NCBI GenBank assembly: GCA_963709875.1
Contig: CAVPYB010000013.1
Span: 54,551-118,550 of the forward strand
Length of the DNA stretch: 64,000 nt
DNA from: JAQBDA01 sp963709875
GTDB taxonomy: Bacteria; Chloroflexota; Anaerolineae; Anaerolineales; UBA4823
Reading direction: 5' to 3'
How positions within the stretch are numbered: the stretch's first letter is position 1; each line of letters opens with the position of its first letter. The notes beneath the pieces are model-generated. The model saw only the letters and a list, made by a program, of their open reading frames with translations, was not told where the DNA came from and ran no database searches. A program made the translations under genes and the position numbers. Positions 47,717-55,306 of the stretch are shown in pieces.

Positions 47717-48820
47717 ATGAAGAAAATTGATGAATATTATGTCCCCTGGGTTAAAGGCATTCCGATGTATATCTCCGGTCACATCGAGCTGGCATGGCGT
47801 GAGCCGGAGCTGCACCGCATGATGTCCAACGAGAACCCGAACGAGCCATCCCCGGCAGTGCTGGAAGCCATCAACAAGTACGCCCAGATGTCCAACCGCT
47901 ACCCGGACCAGGGGCTGGTCGTACGCTCGAAGATTGCCGAGATCAACGGGCTGGATGGGCCTGAGAACGTGATGTTGGGCAACGGGTCGAGCGAGGTTTA
48001 CGACAATATCTTCCGCATGTTCCTGCAGCCGGGTGAGGAAGTGATCCAGCACACGCCGTGCTTCGGGATCTACAAGCTGCGCGGCCAGATCCTGGGTGGG
48101 AAGATGGTGTCGGTGCCGATGGTCTATAAAGATCGCAAAGAGCTGGCTTATGATCCTGACGCCATCCTGAACGCCATCACAGATAAGACCAAGATCATCG
48201 TGATCGCCAACCCCAACAACCCGACCGGCAACTTCATGGATGCCGAGCATTTCGCGCGTATTGCCGAGACAGGCATTCCCTTCGTGGTCGACGAAGCCTA
48301 TATCGAGTACGCCGGTCTGAAGATGTCTCAGGTAGCGCTGACCAAGAAATTCAAGAACGTGATTGTCACACGCACGCTCTCGAAGGCCTACGGTCTGGCG
48401 GGGCTGCGATTTGGTTATGCCATGGCGGACAAAGATGTCATCGCACAGATCTCGGCTGCCCTGATCCCCTGGAACGTCGGCACCATCCCGATGTGGGCTG
48501 CGCTGGCCGCCCTGGAAGACTCTGAAGGTCTGGCGATGCGCGTGCGCTTCAATAACGAACAGCTGGATTTCATTGAAGAGTTGCTCAGCGATATCCCCGG
48601 ACTTACCATCTTCCACTCGCACGCCAACTATATCTTGTTCGATGGCGGAGAGACCGGTAAAAAGGGCGATGATATGGTTGCCTATGCCCAGGCGCGTGGG
48701 ATCATCCTGCGCCCTGATTCGTCGAAATACGGCAGCGACGGTTGGTTCCGGGTGACCATCGGCAGCCGGGAAGAGAACAGGATAGTCGTGGAGTTGATCC
48801 GCGAATTCTATAATCAATAG
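47717..48820 (+). CDS. Histidinol-phosphate aminotransferase-like PLP enzyme
   Basis: 367 residues of fold-type I class I/II aminotransferase, HisC/CobD subgroup. Characteristic parts: MSNENPNEPSPAVLEAINKY, NGSSEVYDNIFRMFLQPGEE, NPNNPTGNFMD, VVDEAYIEYAG and TLSKAYGLAGLRFGYAM with the PLP lysine. No other his genes are nearby, and the enzyme sits between an aldolase and a CbbY-like phosphatase, so it probably transaminates an island intermediate rather than histidinol phosphate. CobD-like decarboxylation of a phosphoamino acid is another possibility. Confidence 0.87.
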   Translation: MKKIDEYYVPWVKGIPMYISGHIELAWREPELHRMMSNENPNEPSPAVLEAINKYAQMSNRYPDQGLVVRSKIAEINGLDGPENVMLGNGSSEVYDNIFRMFLQPGEEVIQHTPCFGIYKLRGQILGGKMVSVPMVYKDRKELAYDPDAILNAITDKTKIIVIANPNNPTGNFMDAEHFARIAETGIPFVVDEAYIEYAGLKMSQVALTKKFKNVIVTRTLSKAYGLAGLRFGYAMADKDVIAQISAALIPWNVGTIPMWAALAALEDSEGLAMRVRFNNEQLDFIEELLSDIPGLTIFHSHANYILFDGGETGKKGDDMVAYAQARGIILRPDSSKYGSDGWFRVTIGSREENRIVVELIREFYNQ

Positions 48821-48837
48821 GAATATTCACAGATAGA

Positions 48838-48864
48838 CCTGGCGGTCCACTGAGGACCGCCAGG
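48838..48864 (+). terminator. Terminator-like hairpin after the aminotransferase gene
   Basis: Perfect 11-bp stem: CCTGGCGGTCC at 48838-48848 and its complement at 48854-48864, with the 5-nt loop ACTGA. It lies 18 bp past the stop. No clear T-tract follows, so termination may be partial, allowing some read-through to the phosphatase gene at 48948. Confidence 0.6.
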
Positions 48865-48947
48865 CCTATGGAGAATTCTAGCAATAACCAATTTGGCGGG
48901 TTGGATGCTGAGTGAGCAGCCCGGTGCAGTTATGAAAGAGGTTTGAT

Positions 48948-49712
48948 ATGGCGCAAATCAAAGCAATATTCTTCGACCAGGACGGGGTGATCATCGACAC
49001 AGAACGCGATGGTCACCGGGTGTCGTTCAATGATACGTTTAAGCATTTCGGTTACGACTTCGAATGGGGAGTTGAGTACTACCACGAGCTGCTGCAGGTC
49101 GCCGGCGGCAAAGAGCGCATGAAGCACCACCTGCACACCAAGGGCTTCGGTAAGGACGTCGACCCGCAGGAGGAAGACGAGCTGATCAAGGCGATGCACA
49201 AGTGGAAGACTTCGCGCTTCATCGAGATGATCGAGAGCGGTCAGCTTCCACTGCGCCCGGGCATCCACCGCTTCATGAAAGAAGCTATGGACGCCGGGCT
49301 GCTCTTAGGGGTTTGTACAACATCTAATGAGCGATCTGCAAAAGCAGTGGCGTACCAGATCTTGTCGGATATCGATTTTGCCTTCGTGCTCGCCGGAGAT
49401 GTGGTCTCGAAGAAAAAACCCGACCCGGAGATCTACCTGCTGGGACTGGAGAAAGCAGGTCTTTCGGCGGATGAAGTTGTCGTCATCGAAGATTCTCGCA
49501 ATGGTGTGCTGGCAGCCAAGGCAGCCGGTCTGTCGATCGTGGCGACGACCAACGTCTACACCGAGAAAGAAGACCTGAGCGACGCTGAGATCATCGTCAG
49601 CACCCTGGGCGACCCGGATGGCGAGAAAGGTGTGATGAGCAAAGGCGGCGAAGGGATGCAGTTCGATGGTGTCCTGCACATCGACCAGGTGGTTAAGTAT
49701 TTCTCTAGCTGA
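48948..49712 (+). CDS. HAD-superfamily phosphatase, CbbY-like
   Basis: 254 residues. HAD motif I is FFDQDGVIIDTERDGHRVSF, in which DTE-x-DGHR and the following Phe-Asn are the CbbY (xylulose-1,5-bisphosphatase) hallmark; the first catalytic residue pair is D-Q-D rather than the usual D-x-D with Val or Met between. Motif II is GVCTTSN, motif III the Lys in SKKKPDPEIYLLGLEKAG, motif IV VVIEDSRNGVLAAKAAG. CbbY removes a misfire inhibitor of Rubisco, but no Rubisco gene is in this window; related enzymes hydrolyse other sugar phosphates. Located between two terminator-type hairpins. Confidence 0.87.
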   Translation: MAQIKAIFFDQDGVIIDTERDGHRVSFNDTFKHFGYDFEWGVEYYHELLQVAGGKERMKHHLHTKGFGKDVDPQEEDELIKAMHKWKTSRFIEMIESGQLPLRPGIHRFMKEAMDAGLLLGVCTTSNERSAKAVAYQILSDIDFAFVLAGDVVSKKKPDPEIYLLGLEKAGLSADEVVVIEDSRNGVLAAKAAGLSIVATTNVYTEKEDLSDAEIIVSTLGDPDGEKGVMSKGGEGMQFDGVLHIDQVVKYFSS

Positions 49713-49757
49713 ATGCGGGCTTTTATATATTCGAATTTACAGACTTGTAGATGAAAT

Positions 49758-49798
49758 TGGGGGTGTTTGGGCGGGTGTAGCCCGCCCAAACACCCCCA
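49758..49798. terminator. Bidirectional terminator between convergent genes
   Basis: A perfect 18-bp stem: TGGGGGTGTTTGGGCGGG (49758-49775) and its complement (49781-49798), loop TGTAG. On the plus strand ATTCTCTTT follows; on the minus strand AATTTCAT follows. It sits between the CbbY-like gene (plus, ends 49712) and the epimerase gene (minus, ends 49808), serving both. Confidence 0.85.
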
Positions 49799-49807
49799 TT
49801 CTCTTTG

Positions 49808-50872
49808 CTACTGCAGCGCCACGGTACAGCCTAAGCCGGGCACCTCGCTTGCAACCAGCCAGCCGTCTTCCAGATGGAAGCCGGGCATTGTGGGGTCGTT
49901 GACCAGATCCAGGTGACCATCCAGATCGCTGTACTGCACGTTGGGGCTGCTCAGCGCCAGGCTCAGCCCGGCAGCGATCATTAGCGCAGGCTCGATTACG
50001 CAGCCGACCATGGTGACAATGCGCGCCGCGCGGGCGATCGAATCCACCTGGCGCGAACAATGCAGACCGCCGCAGGTGGCGACCTTGACGCTCATCCCGT
50101 TCACCCTGCCCTGGCTAACCAGCTCCAGTGCGGAAGACGGTCCTTTGACACTCTGGTCTGCCATGATCGGCACCGGGCTGTTGCGGGTCACCTCCCGCAG
50201 CCCATCCAGGTCTCCCTCGGCTGTCGGCTGCTCCAGCATTTCGAGCTTGTCCTTTAATGCGCGCGCCACTTCGAGCGCATCATGAATGCTGTAGCCGCCA
50301 TCTGCGTCCAGGCGCAGGCTGTGGTCGGGTAGGATGCGGTGGATGGAGCGTACCCGCTGTACGTCCAAGTCTGGATCTAGCCCACCTTTGATCTTCAGCA
50401 TGCGGAAGCCGGCCTTGGCGCGCCGCCGTGCGATCTCGACGCTCTCCTGGGTGGTTGATATGGGTATCGTGGCGGATGTCTGGATGCTATTGCGGTAGCC
50501 GCCCAGCAGGCGGTAGAGCGGCATTCCGGCTGCCAACCCGAGCAGGTCGTAAAGCGCCAGGTCGAAAGCGCAGCGTGCTGCAATAGACCCCTTGATAGCT
50601 GGGGACAGGTTCTCCAGGGAATACTCAATATTGGTGGGGTGCAGGTCAGGAACCATGCTGGCGCAGTTCTGGCAGGCCCGCAGAGCCTGCTCTGGTGTTT
50701 CGCCGGTTAGAGCCGGGTGGGCGATTGAGCAGCCCCAAGCGTTGTGACCTTCTTTCGTCTCGATGCGTACGAAGAGCGCTGTGACATCTGTGATCTCGGG
50801 CTGCCCGGCCATGCGCACCGGAAGGCGTAATTTTAGCTCGACCGGGGTCACTTCGCATTGGGTTATCTGCAT
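49808..50872 (-). CDS. Enolase-superfamily enzyme, dipeptide epimerase-like
   Basis: 354 residues of the mandelate racemase/muconate lactonizing enzyme group. Catalytic KxK is in MLKIKGG; metal ligands are in LRLDADGGYS (Asp), EMLEQPT (Glu) and IMADQSV (Asp; Gln replaces the more usual Glu after it); the second acid/base Lys is in MSVKVATCGGL. YSDLDGHLDL near the C-terminus matches the D-x-D signature of L-Ala-D/L-Glu and related dipeptide epimerases. Role could be recycling of cell-wall peptides or epimerising another dipeptide. It is a single gene, convergent with the island. Confidence 0.85.
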   Translation of the reverse strand: MQITQCEVTPVELKLRLPVRMAGQPEITDVTALFVRIETKEGHNAWGCSIAHPALTGETPEQALRACQNCASMVPDLHPTNIEYSLENLSPAIKGSIAARCAFDLALYDLLGLAAGMPLYRLLGGYRNSIQTSATIPISTTQESVEIARRRAKAGFRMLKIKGGLDPDLDVQRVRSIHRILPDHSLRLDADGGYSIHDALEVARALKDKLEMLEQPTAEGDLDGLREVTRNSPVPIMADQSVKGPSSALELVSQGRVNGMSVKVATCGGLHCSRQVDSIARAARIVTMVGCVIEPALMIAAGLSLALSSPNVQYSDLDGHLDLVNDPTMPGFHLEDGWLVASEVPGLGCTVALQ

Positions 50873-50890
50873 CGCCAGCCTCCTGTGTTT

Positions 50891-51043
50891 TCACCGCGGA
50901 GATCGCGGATTACGCAGAGATTTTTGTGCACGGATTTTTTTGATCATCACGGATAGATCAATATATATTTAATCCGTGTTCTCCGTTTGAATCCGTGTAC
51001 AAATAATAAAAATCTCCGCTATATCTGCGTGCTCTGTGATGAT
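50891..51043. repeat. Palindromic intergenic repeat, copy 1
   Basis: About 150 bp starting TCACCGCGGAGATCGCGGAT and ending GCGTGCTCTGTGATGA, so the two ends are imperfect inverted repeats. Internally there are ATCACGGAT and ATCCGTG in opposite orientations around an AT-rich centre. A related unit lies at 52163-52325. It has no coding capacity and resembles a nonautonomous miniature element or palindromic unit. Confidence 0.7.
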
Positions 51044-51054
51044 TATTTCTCGAA

Positions 51055-51417
51055 TTAACATGTCAGGTGCAGAGCTGCCACCACATGGCGGCTCTTGGAT
51101 AACCGGTTGTAGGTCTGGCAGGCTTCGCCGGTGGGTTGGGCGATCACTTCGACCCCGGCTGCCTCGAGTGCCGCCAGGGTTTCGGCGGGTACATCCATGC
51201 GGCTCACCTTGCCGCAGCCGACTACCAGCACCTCCGGGGGTGCAGCCAGCACCTCAGACAGGTCTACTACGGACAGGCTGTGACCGGACTCGCGCCACCA
51301 GTTATCCTGCACCCGCCCGGGGTAGATGATCACGTCTTTGGAGTATCTTACGCCATCGATTGTAATCTGTCCGAAACGGTAGTGGTCGATTTTGGGGATG
51401 GACATCATGCCTGGCAC
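51055..51417 (-). CDS. Mth938/DUF498-domain protein
   Basis: 120 residues. The family pattern is clear: IDHYRFGQITIDGVRYSKDV, then IIYPGRVQDNWWRESGHSLS, VLVVGCGKVSRMDVP and EVIAQPTGEACQTYNRL. Members share the NDUFAF3/Mth938 fold; the bacterial function is unknown. The start is uncertain (GTG at 51417 or one of two ATGs 9 and 12 bp later). It lies between the two copies of the intergenic palindromic repeat and convergent to nothing on the plus strand. Confidence 0.85.
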   Translation of the reverse strand: MPGMMSIPKIDHYRFGQITIDGVRYSKDVIIYPGRVQDNWWRESGHSLSVVDLSEVLAAPPEVLVVGCGKVSRMDVPAETLAALEAAGVEVIAQPTGEACQTYNRLSKSRHVVAALHLTC

Positions 51418-51476
51418 CTATATACATCTTAGCGAGGCTGGCGTGTTTTGTCAATTGACTGAGGGGATTTAGCTGG

Positions 51477-52154
51477 TTATCCGAGATAAACCTGGATCAG
51501 CTCCCAGTTCTGGCTGAAATCGTATATCGCCACGCCCACCAGCAGCAGTCCGGCGGCGAAATTGATCGGACGGGCGCGCATGGCGAGCTGGCGGGTTATC
51601 CAGCGCTGGCTGGAGCCGCCCAGGAAGGAGAGCAGCAGCAGCGGCAGTCCGAAGCCCACTCCAAACCACAGGAAGATCGACAGCTTGCTCAGCGCCTCCC
51701 CGGCGGTGAGCGAAAAGGCGAAGATGCCCACCACCAGCGGGCCGGAGCAGGGCAGGGCGATCGGGCCGTACAGCAGGCCGTAGGTGAAGGCGCTGACCAG
51801 CGGGTTGGCAAAGACCGGCGACTGGATCTGTGGAAGGCGCTTGAACGGGTTTTTATTGAGCAGCAGCATGATACCCAGCCCAAAGATCAGCAGGTCGCTT
51901 AGCGGGATGAACACCGACAATGCCTGTCCGACCGGTATCGAGAGGGCTGCGATGCCGGCACCCAGTATCAGCATCATAGTTAAAACACCTGCCAGCACGA
52001 AGAAACCCAGCAGGTAGCGGCTGCGGCTGCCAGCCAGCTTCTCCTGCCCGCCGCTCAGATAAGCCAGGAAGCCTGGGTAGAGCGGCAGCACGCAGGGGCT
52101 GGTGGTGGCCAACAATCCCAGGGATATAGATGTCAGTATCGCTTCCATATTCAT
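51477..52154 (-). CDS. ccdA: Cytochrome c biogenesis protein CcdA (transmembrane thiol-disulfide carrier)
   Basis: 225 residues, six hydrophobic segments. The conserved SPCVLPLYPGFLAYLSGGQ after the first helix carries the first redox Cys with its Pro neighbours, and PIALPCSGPLVVGIFAFSL after the fourth helix carries the second. CcdA passes electrons from cytoplasmic thioredoxin to extracytoplasmic thioredoxin-like proteins. Two such acceptors are encoded close by, one at 52331-53083 on the same strand and the candidate selenoprotein at 55307. Confidence 0.92.
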   Translation of the reverse strand: MNMEAILTSISLGLLATTSPCVLPLYPGFLAYLSGGQEKLAGSRSRYLLGFFVLAGVLTMMLILGAGIAALSIPVGQALSVFIPLSDLLIFGLGIMLLLNKNPFKRLPQIQSPVFANPLVSAFTYGLLYGPIALPCSGPLVVGIFAFSLTAGEALSKLSIFLWFGVGFGLPLLLLSFLGGSSQRWITRQLAMRARPINFAAGLLLVGVAIYDFSQNWELIQVYLG

Positions 52155-52162
52155 GCGATCAT

Positions 52163-52325
52163 CTCACCACAGGTACACAGAGAACACGGAGTTTTTAGTA
52201 ACCTAGACACAGATTCACACGGAGATCACGGATTTGTTCTGATATATCTAACACTGAATAATCCGTGAGCATCCATCCAATCCGCGTACCAGAAATCTCT
52301 GCCCACTCCGCGTGCTCTGCGGTGA
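52163..52325. repeat. Palindromic intergenic repeat, copy 2
   Basis: About 160 bp between ccdA and the TlpA-like gene. It begins TCACCACAGGTACACAGAG and ends CTCCGCGTGCTCTGCGGTGA, again with inverted ends (TCACC / GGTGA), and contains internal GATCACGGATT and AATCCGTG in opposite orientation. Arrangement and core words match the copy at 50891-51043. Confidence 0.7.
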
Positions 52326-52330
52326 ATGTA

Positions 52331-53083
52331 TTACACACCCTCAGCCAGGAAAGGCTCCAACGCAGCCAACAGGCTCTGGGCGTCCTTGATGCCGAACGGC
52401 AGCGGGTGCGCCTGCCCGTGGCGGTCGATGATCAGCATCGGTGTGGAGGGCGGGTTGAGGAACTGGTCGCCGTACAGCTGGCCGATCTCGCGCGATACCT
52501 CCGCCGGGGAGACCGCATAGCGCCAGTAGAAGCCATTCTTATCGGTATATGTCTGCAGGGCTTTCCCGACTTCATTGGGGTCGATGTCCAGACCCAGGCT
52601 GACGAAGTCATCGCGCTCTCCAATCAAGCCGTGCAGCTCCAGTACCTGCTTCTGCTGGCGCAGGCAGTTGGAGCACCACATTGCCATGGTCTCGACCAGG
52701 ACAACTTTGCCCTTTAGGTCGCTGATGGTGAACGTCTCTCCACTGCGAACGTCTGTCAGCGAGGCAGCGAACCAGCCGGGCATGGCAATGCTCTCTTCTA
52801 ACATGGCTTCTGGAGTTGCGGATTCGCCGATCGCCTCAGGGGTGCTCTCCTCCATGATTGCATTGGGGGTGGTTTTATCCATCATCGACTCGGAATCGGC
52901 ATCCTCTGCCATCGCCTCCTGTGTCGATTTACCCATCACCGCATCCTCGGAGTTATTCTCAACCATTTCGCCTTCGACGGTGACCTCCGCCATTGCCTCC
53001 TGGGTGGTCGGCCCCCCTGCACAGGCTGCCAGTGTGAATGCAGCCAGCAGGATTACAATAACGAGTGTCGGCTTGTGTCCCAT
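52331..53083 (-). CDS. TlpA-like thiol-disulfide lipoprotein with a Met/Glu-rich repeat linker
   Basis: 250 residues from the ATG at 53083 (AGGAGC upstream); the open frame extends to 53188 without a good start. Signal peptide with lipobox LAAC. Residues 25-105 are a low-complexity linker built from repeats such as TQEAMAE, TPNAIMEES, TPEAIGES and TPEAMLEES. The thioredoxin domain follows, with redox motif MWCSNCLRQQ and the cis-Pro region NPPSTPMLIID. It is anchored outside the membrane and would receive electrons from the CcdA encoded downstream on the same strand. The repetitive Met-rich linker could bind metal such as copper, but this is speculation. Confidence 0.85.
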   Translation of the reverse strand: MGHKPTLVIVILLAAFTLAACAGGPTTQEAMAEVTVEGEMVENNSEDAVMGKSTQEAMAEDADSESMMDKTTPNAIMEESTPEAIGESATPEAMLEESIAMPGWFAASLTDVRSGETFTISDLKGKVVLVETMAMWCSNCLRQQKQVLELHGLIGERDDFVSLGLDIDPNEVGKALQTYTDKNGFYWRYAVSPAEVSREIGQLYGDQFLNPPSTPMLIIDRHGQAHPLPFGIKDAQSLLAALEPFLAEGV

Positions 53084-53347
53084 ACGTTTGTGCTCCTTTT
53101 TCTTATCTTTATGGTGCTGCCTGGATCGAATTGATATAAAATGGATGCATTGCGATGAATTATTGCAATATCGAACACACAAAAGCAATCGGACGCATCA
53201 TTCACCTGGATGATATGAAAAATTTCTTACGAGAATGAGCGGCTGAGATTACAGGATGATGAACGACTGTCTGTAGGCTGTAATACTTTTGTAATAAATT
53301 CGTGGGTTGGCTGTAAGGATGTGCGGGTAAGATCGGAGGGAGTATTT

Positions 53348-54040
53348 ATGACGGGTCAGAATTCAATCATGGTGGTGGAGGATGAACCCAACCTGGCAGA
53401 AGTGGTCAGTCTTTATTTACGCAGGGCGGGCTACCAGGTGCAGGTGATCCCTGATGGGGAAATGGCGCTGCAGGCATTGGAACAGCAGCTGCCTGACCTG
53501 CTGATCCTGGATATCATGCTGCCGGGGATCGATGGGCTGTCGATCACGCGCTGGCTGCGCGACCACAGCGACACCCCGATTATCATGCTGACCGCCAGGC
53601 GGACTGAGGCCGACCGCATCGCCGGGTTGGAGATGGGTGCCGATGATTATGTCGTAAAACCTTTCAGCCCGCAGGAGCTGGTTAGCCGGGTGCGAGCGGT
53701 GTTGCGCAGGACACAGGCTGCCAACGCCGGCTCCACTGAAAAACCACTCGCCTTCGGCAGCCTGCGTATCGACCCGGTTACCCGGTTGGTGAACCTGGGC
53801 AGCGATGAGATCATGCTGACCGCCAAGGAATTCGACCTGCTGTGGCTGATGGCTTCTTACCCGCGTAAGGTCTATACACGTGAACAGCTTCTGGATCGCA
53901 TCTGGGGTCATTCAGAATATATCGACCCAGGGACAGTGACCGTCCATATCCGCCGCCTGCGCGAGAAAATCGAACAGGACCCCGCCCAACCGGTGCATCT
54001 GATAACCGTCTGGGGAGTGGGCTATAAATTCGAACCCTAA
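53348..54040 (+). CDS. OmpR/PhoB-family response regulator
   Basis: 230 residues from the ATG at 53348, with GGAGG at 53335-53339; the longer frame from 53321 lacks a ribosome binding site. Receiver domain: acidic pair E11-D12, phosphoacceptor Asp55 in LLILDIMLPG, and Lys in DYVVKPFSP. The C-terminal winged helix has LTAKEFDLLWLMASYPRKV and RDQ-like REQLLDRIWG, then TVTVHIRRLREKIE. It is the first gene of a regulator-kinase-redoxin operon and probably binds promoter DNA after phosphorylation by the next gene product. Confidence 0.93.
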   Translation: MTGQNSIMVVEDEPNLAEVVSLYLRRAGYQVQVIPDGEMALQALEQQLPDLLILDIMLPGIDGLSITRWLRDHSDTPIIMLTARRTEADRIAGLEMGADDYVVKPFSPQELVSRVRAVLRRTQAANAGSTEKPLAFGSLRIDPVTRLVNLGSDEIMLTAKEFDLLWLMASYPRKVYTREQLLDRIWGHSEYIDPGTVTVHIRRLREKIEQDPAQPVHLITVWGVGYKFEP

Positions 54041-54051
54041 AGGATCATAGG

Positions 54052-55299
54052 ATGACAAGCACCGCACAAACCCTGCGACCACCGCTGGCAGTCCGTTTCG
54101 TTCTGGGGGTAGGATTGATCGTCGTCCTATCTCTGGTGGTGTTCTACCTGCTGATGCGCCCAGCAGCCTTCGATTTTAGCTTGATGACCGGGATGCTGGC
54201 TGTTACTGCGGGCGTATCTGTGATCGCCGGGTACACTGCTTATAGGCAAGGTTGGATCGAACGCAGCCCCACCATGCGCTGGACGCTGTTAGGCAGCTAT
54301 ATCCTCTCCAGCCTGCTGACCTTCCTCAATGTATATCTGACCGCCCGCTTGATGTTTGCTGACAGCCACGACCTGCTCCTGGCGACCGTGCTGCTGACCT
54401 TTGCCGCTGGGATTGCCGTCGTGCTGGGGTACTTCTTCTCCAGCGCGCTGATCGACCGCATCAACCTGCTCCAGGAGGCCGCCAGCAACCTGGCACAAGG
54501 TGACCTGGCTGTGCGTGTACCGTCAGAAGGCAACGACGAGCTGGCAATGCTGGCTCGCTCATTTAATGACATGGCTGAGGAGCTGCGCATCGCTCAGCGC
54601 AAACAGCACGAGCTGGTCTCTCTACGTCGCGACCTGATTGCGTGGGTGAGCCACGACCTGCAGACCCCGCTGGCATCACTGCTTGCTATCGTGGAAGCTC
54701 TGGCAGATGGGGTGGTGGATGATCCGGAGAGCGTCCAACGCTACCTGCGCACTGCGAAGCGGGAGATCAACGACCTCTCCCTGTTAATCGACGACCTCTT
54801 CCAGGTCGCCCAGATCGATGCCGGTGGTCTGGTCCTGCAGCGCAGCCGTAACTCGCTGGCAGATCTGATCTCCGACACGCTGGAAAGCTTCTCCGGGCTT
54901 GCCGTGCAGAGGGAGATCAGCCTGAGCGGTTCCGTAGAGCCGGACGCTGCTCAGGTGTATATGGATGGGCCGCGCATTGGGAGAGTGTTGAATAACCTGC
55001 TGAGCAATGCCTTACGGCATACGCCAGAGGGTGGGCGGGTCGAAGTAAACGCCAGCCGGCAAGGTGCGTTTGCCCGCGTTGATGTCATCGATACCGGGTC
55101 TGGCATTGCTGCCGAGGACTTGCCCAACATCTTCGAGCGCTTCTATCGTGGAGAGAAGTCTCGCAGCCGCCTGACCGGTGGCGCTGGTTTGGGGTTGGCT
55201 ATTGCCAAAGGCATCGTGGAAGCCCACGGCGGGCAGATCGGGGTTGAGTGCACGACAGGAGAAGTGACCCTTTTCTATTTCACTTTACCGTTAGGATGA
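54052..55299 (+). CDS. Membrane sensor histidine kinase
   Basis: 415 residues. About four hydrophobic segments lie in the first 130 residues, with only short outside loops. A HAMP domain follows (about 126-180, ending NDMAEELRIAQ), then HisKA with the phosphoacceptor His201 in WVSHDLQTPLASL. HATPase_c elements are N-box RVLNNLLSNALRHTPEGG, G1 DTGSGIA, F-box NIFERFYRG and G2 GGAGLGLAIAKG. With so little extracellular sequence it may sense a membrane or redox state. It starts 11 bp after the response regulator and is followed 7 bp later by the candidate selenoprotein. Confidence 0.93.
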   Translation: MTSTAQTLRPPLAVRFVLGVGLIVVLSLVVFYLLMRPAAFDFSLMTGMLAVTAGVSVIAGYTAYRQGWIERSPTMRWTLLGSYILSSLLTFLNVYLTARLMFADSHDLLLATVLLTFAAGIAVVLGYFFSSALIDRINLLQEAASNLAQGDLAVRVPSEGNDELAMLARSFNDMAEELRIAQRKQHELVSLRRDLIAWVSHDLQTPLASLLAIVEALADGVVDDPESVQRYLRTAKREINDLSLLIDDLFQVAQIDAGGLVLQRSRNSLADLISDTLESFSGLAVQREISLSGSVEPDAAQVYMDGPRIGRVLNNLLSNALRHTPEGGRVEVNASRQGAFARVDVIDTGSGIAAEDLPNIFERFYRGEKSRSRLTGGAGLGLAIAKGIVEAHGGQIGVECTTGEVTLFYFTLPLG

Positions 55300-55306
55300 A
55301 CCTCTT

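Noticed and set aside
46805..48817. A 670-codon open frame on the minus strand opposite the aldolase and aminotransferase genes
   Set aside because: It spans two well-recognised plus-strand genes, has no family motif, and arises from the third-position GC bias of those genes.
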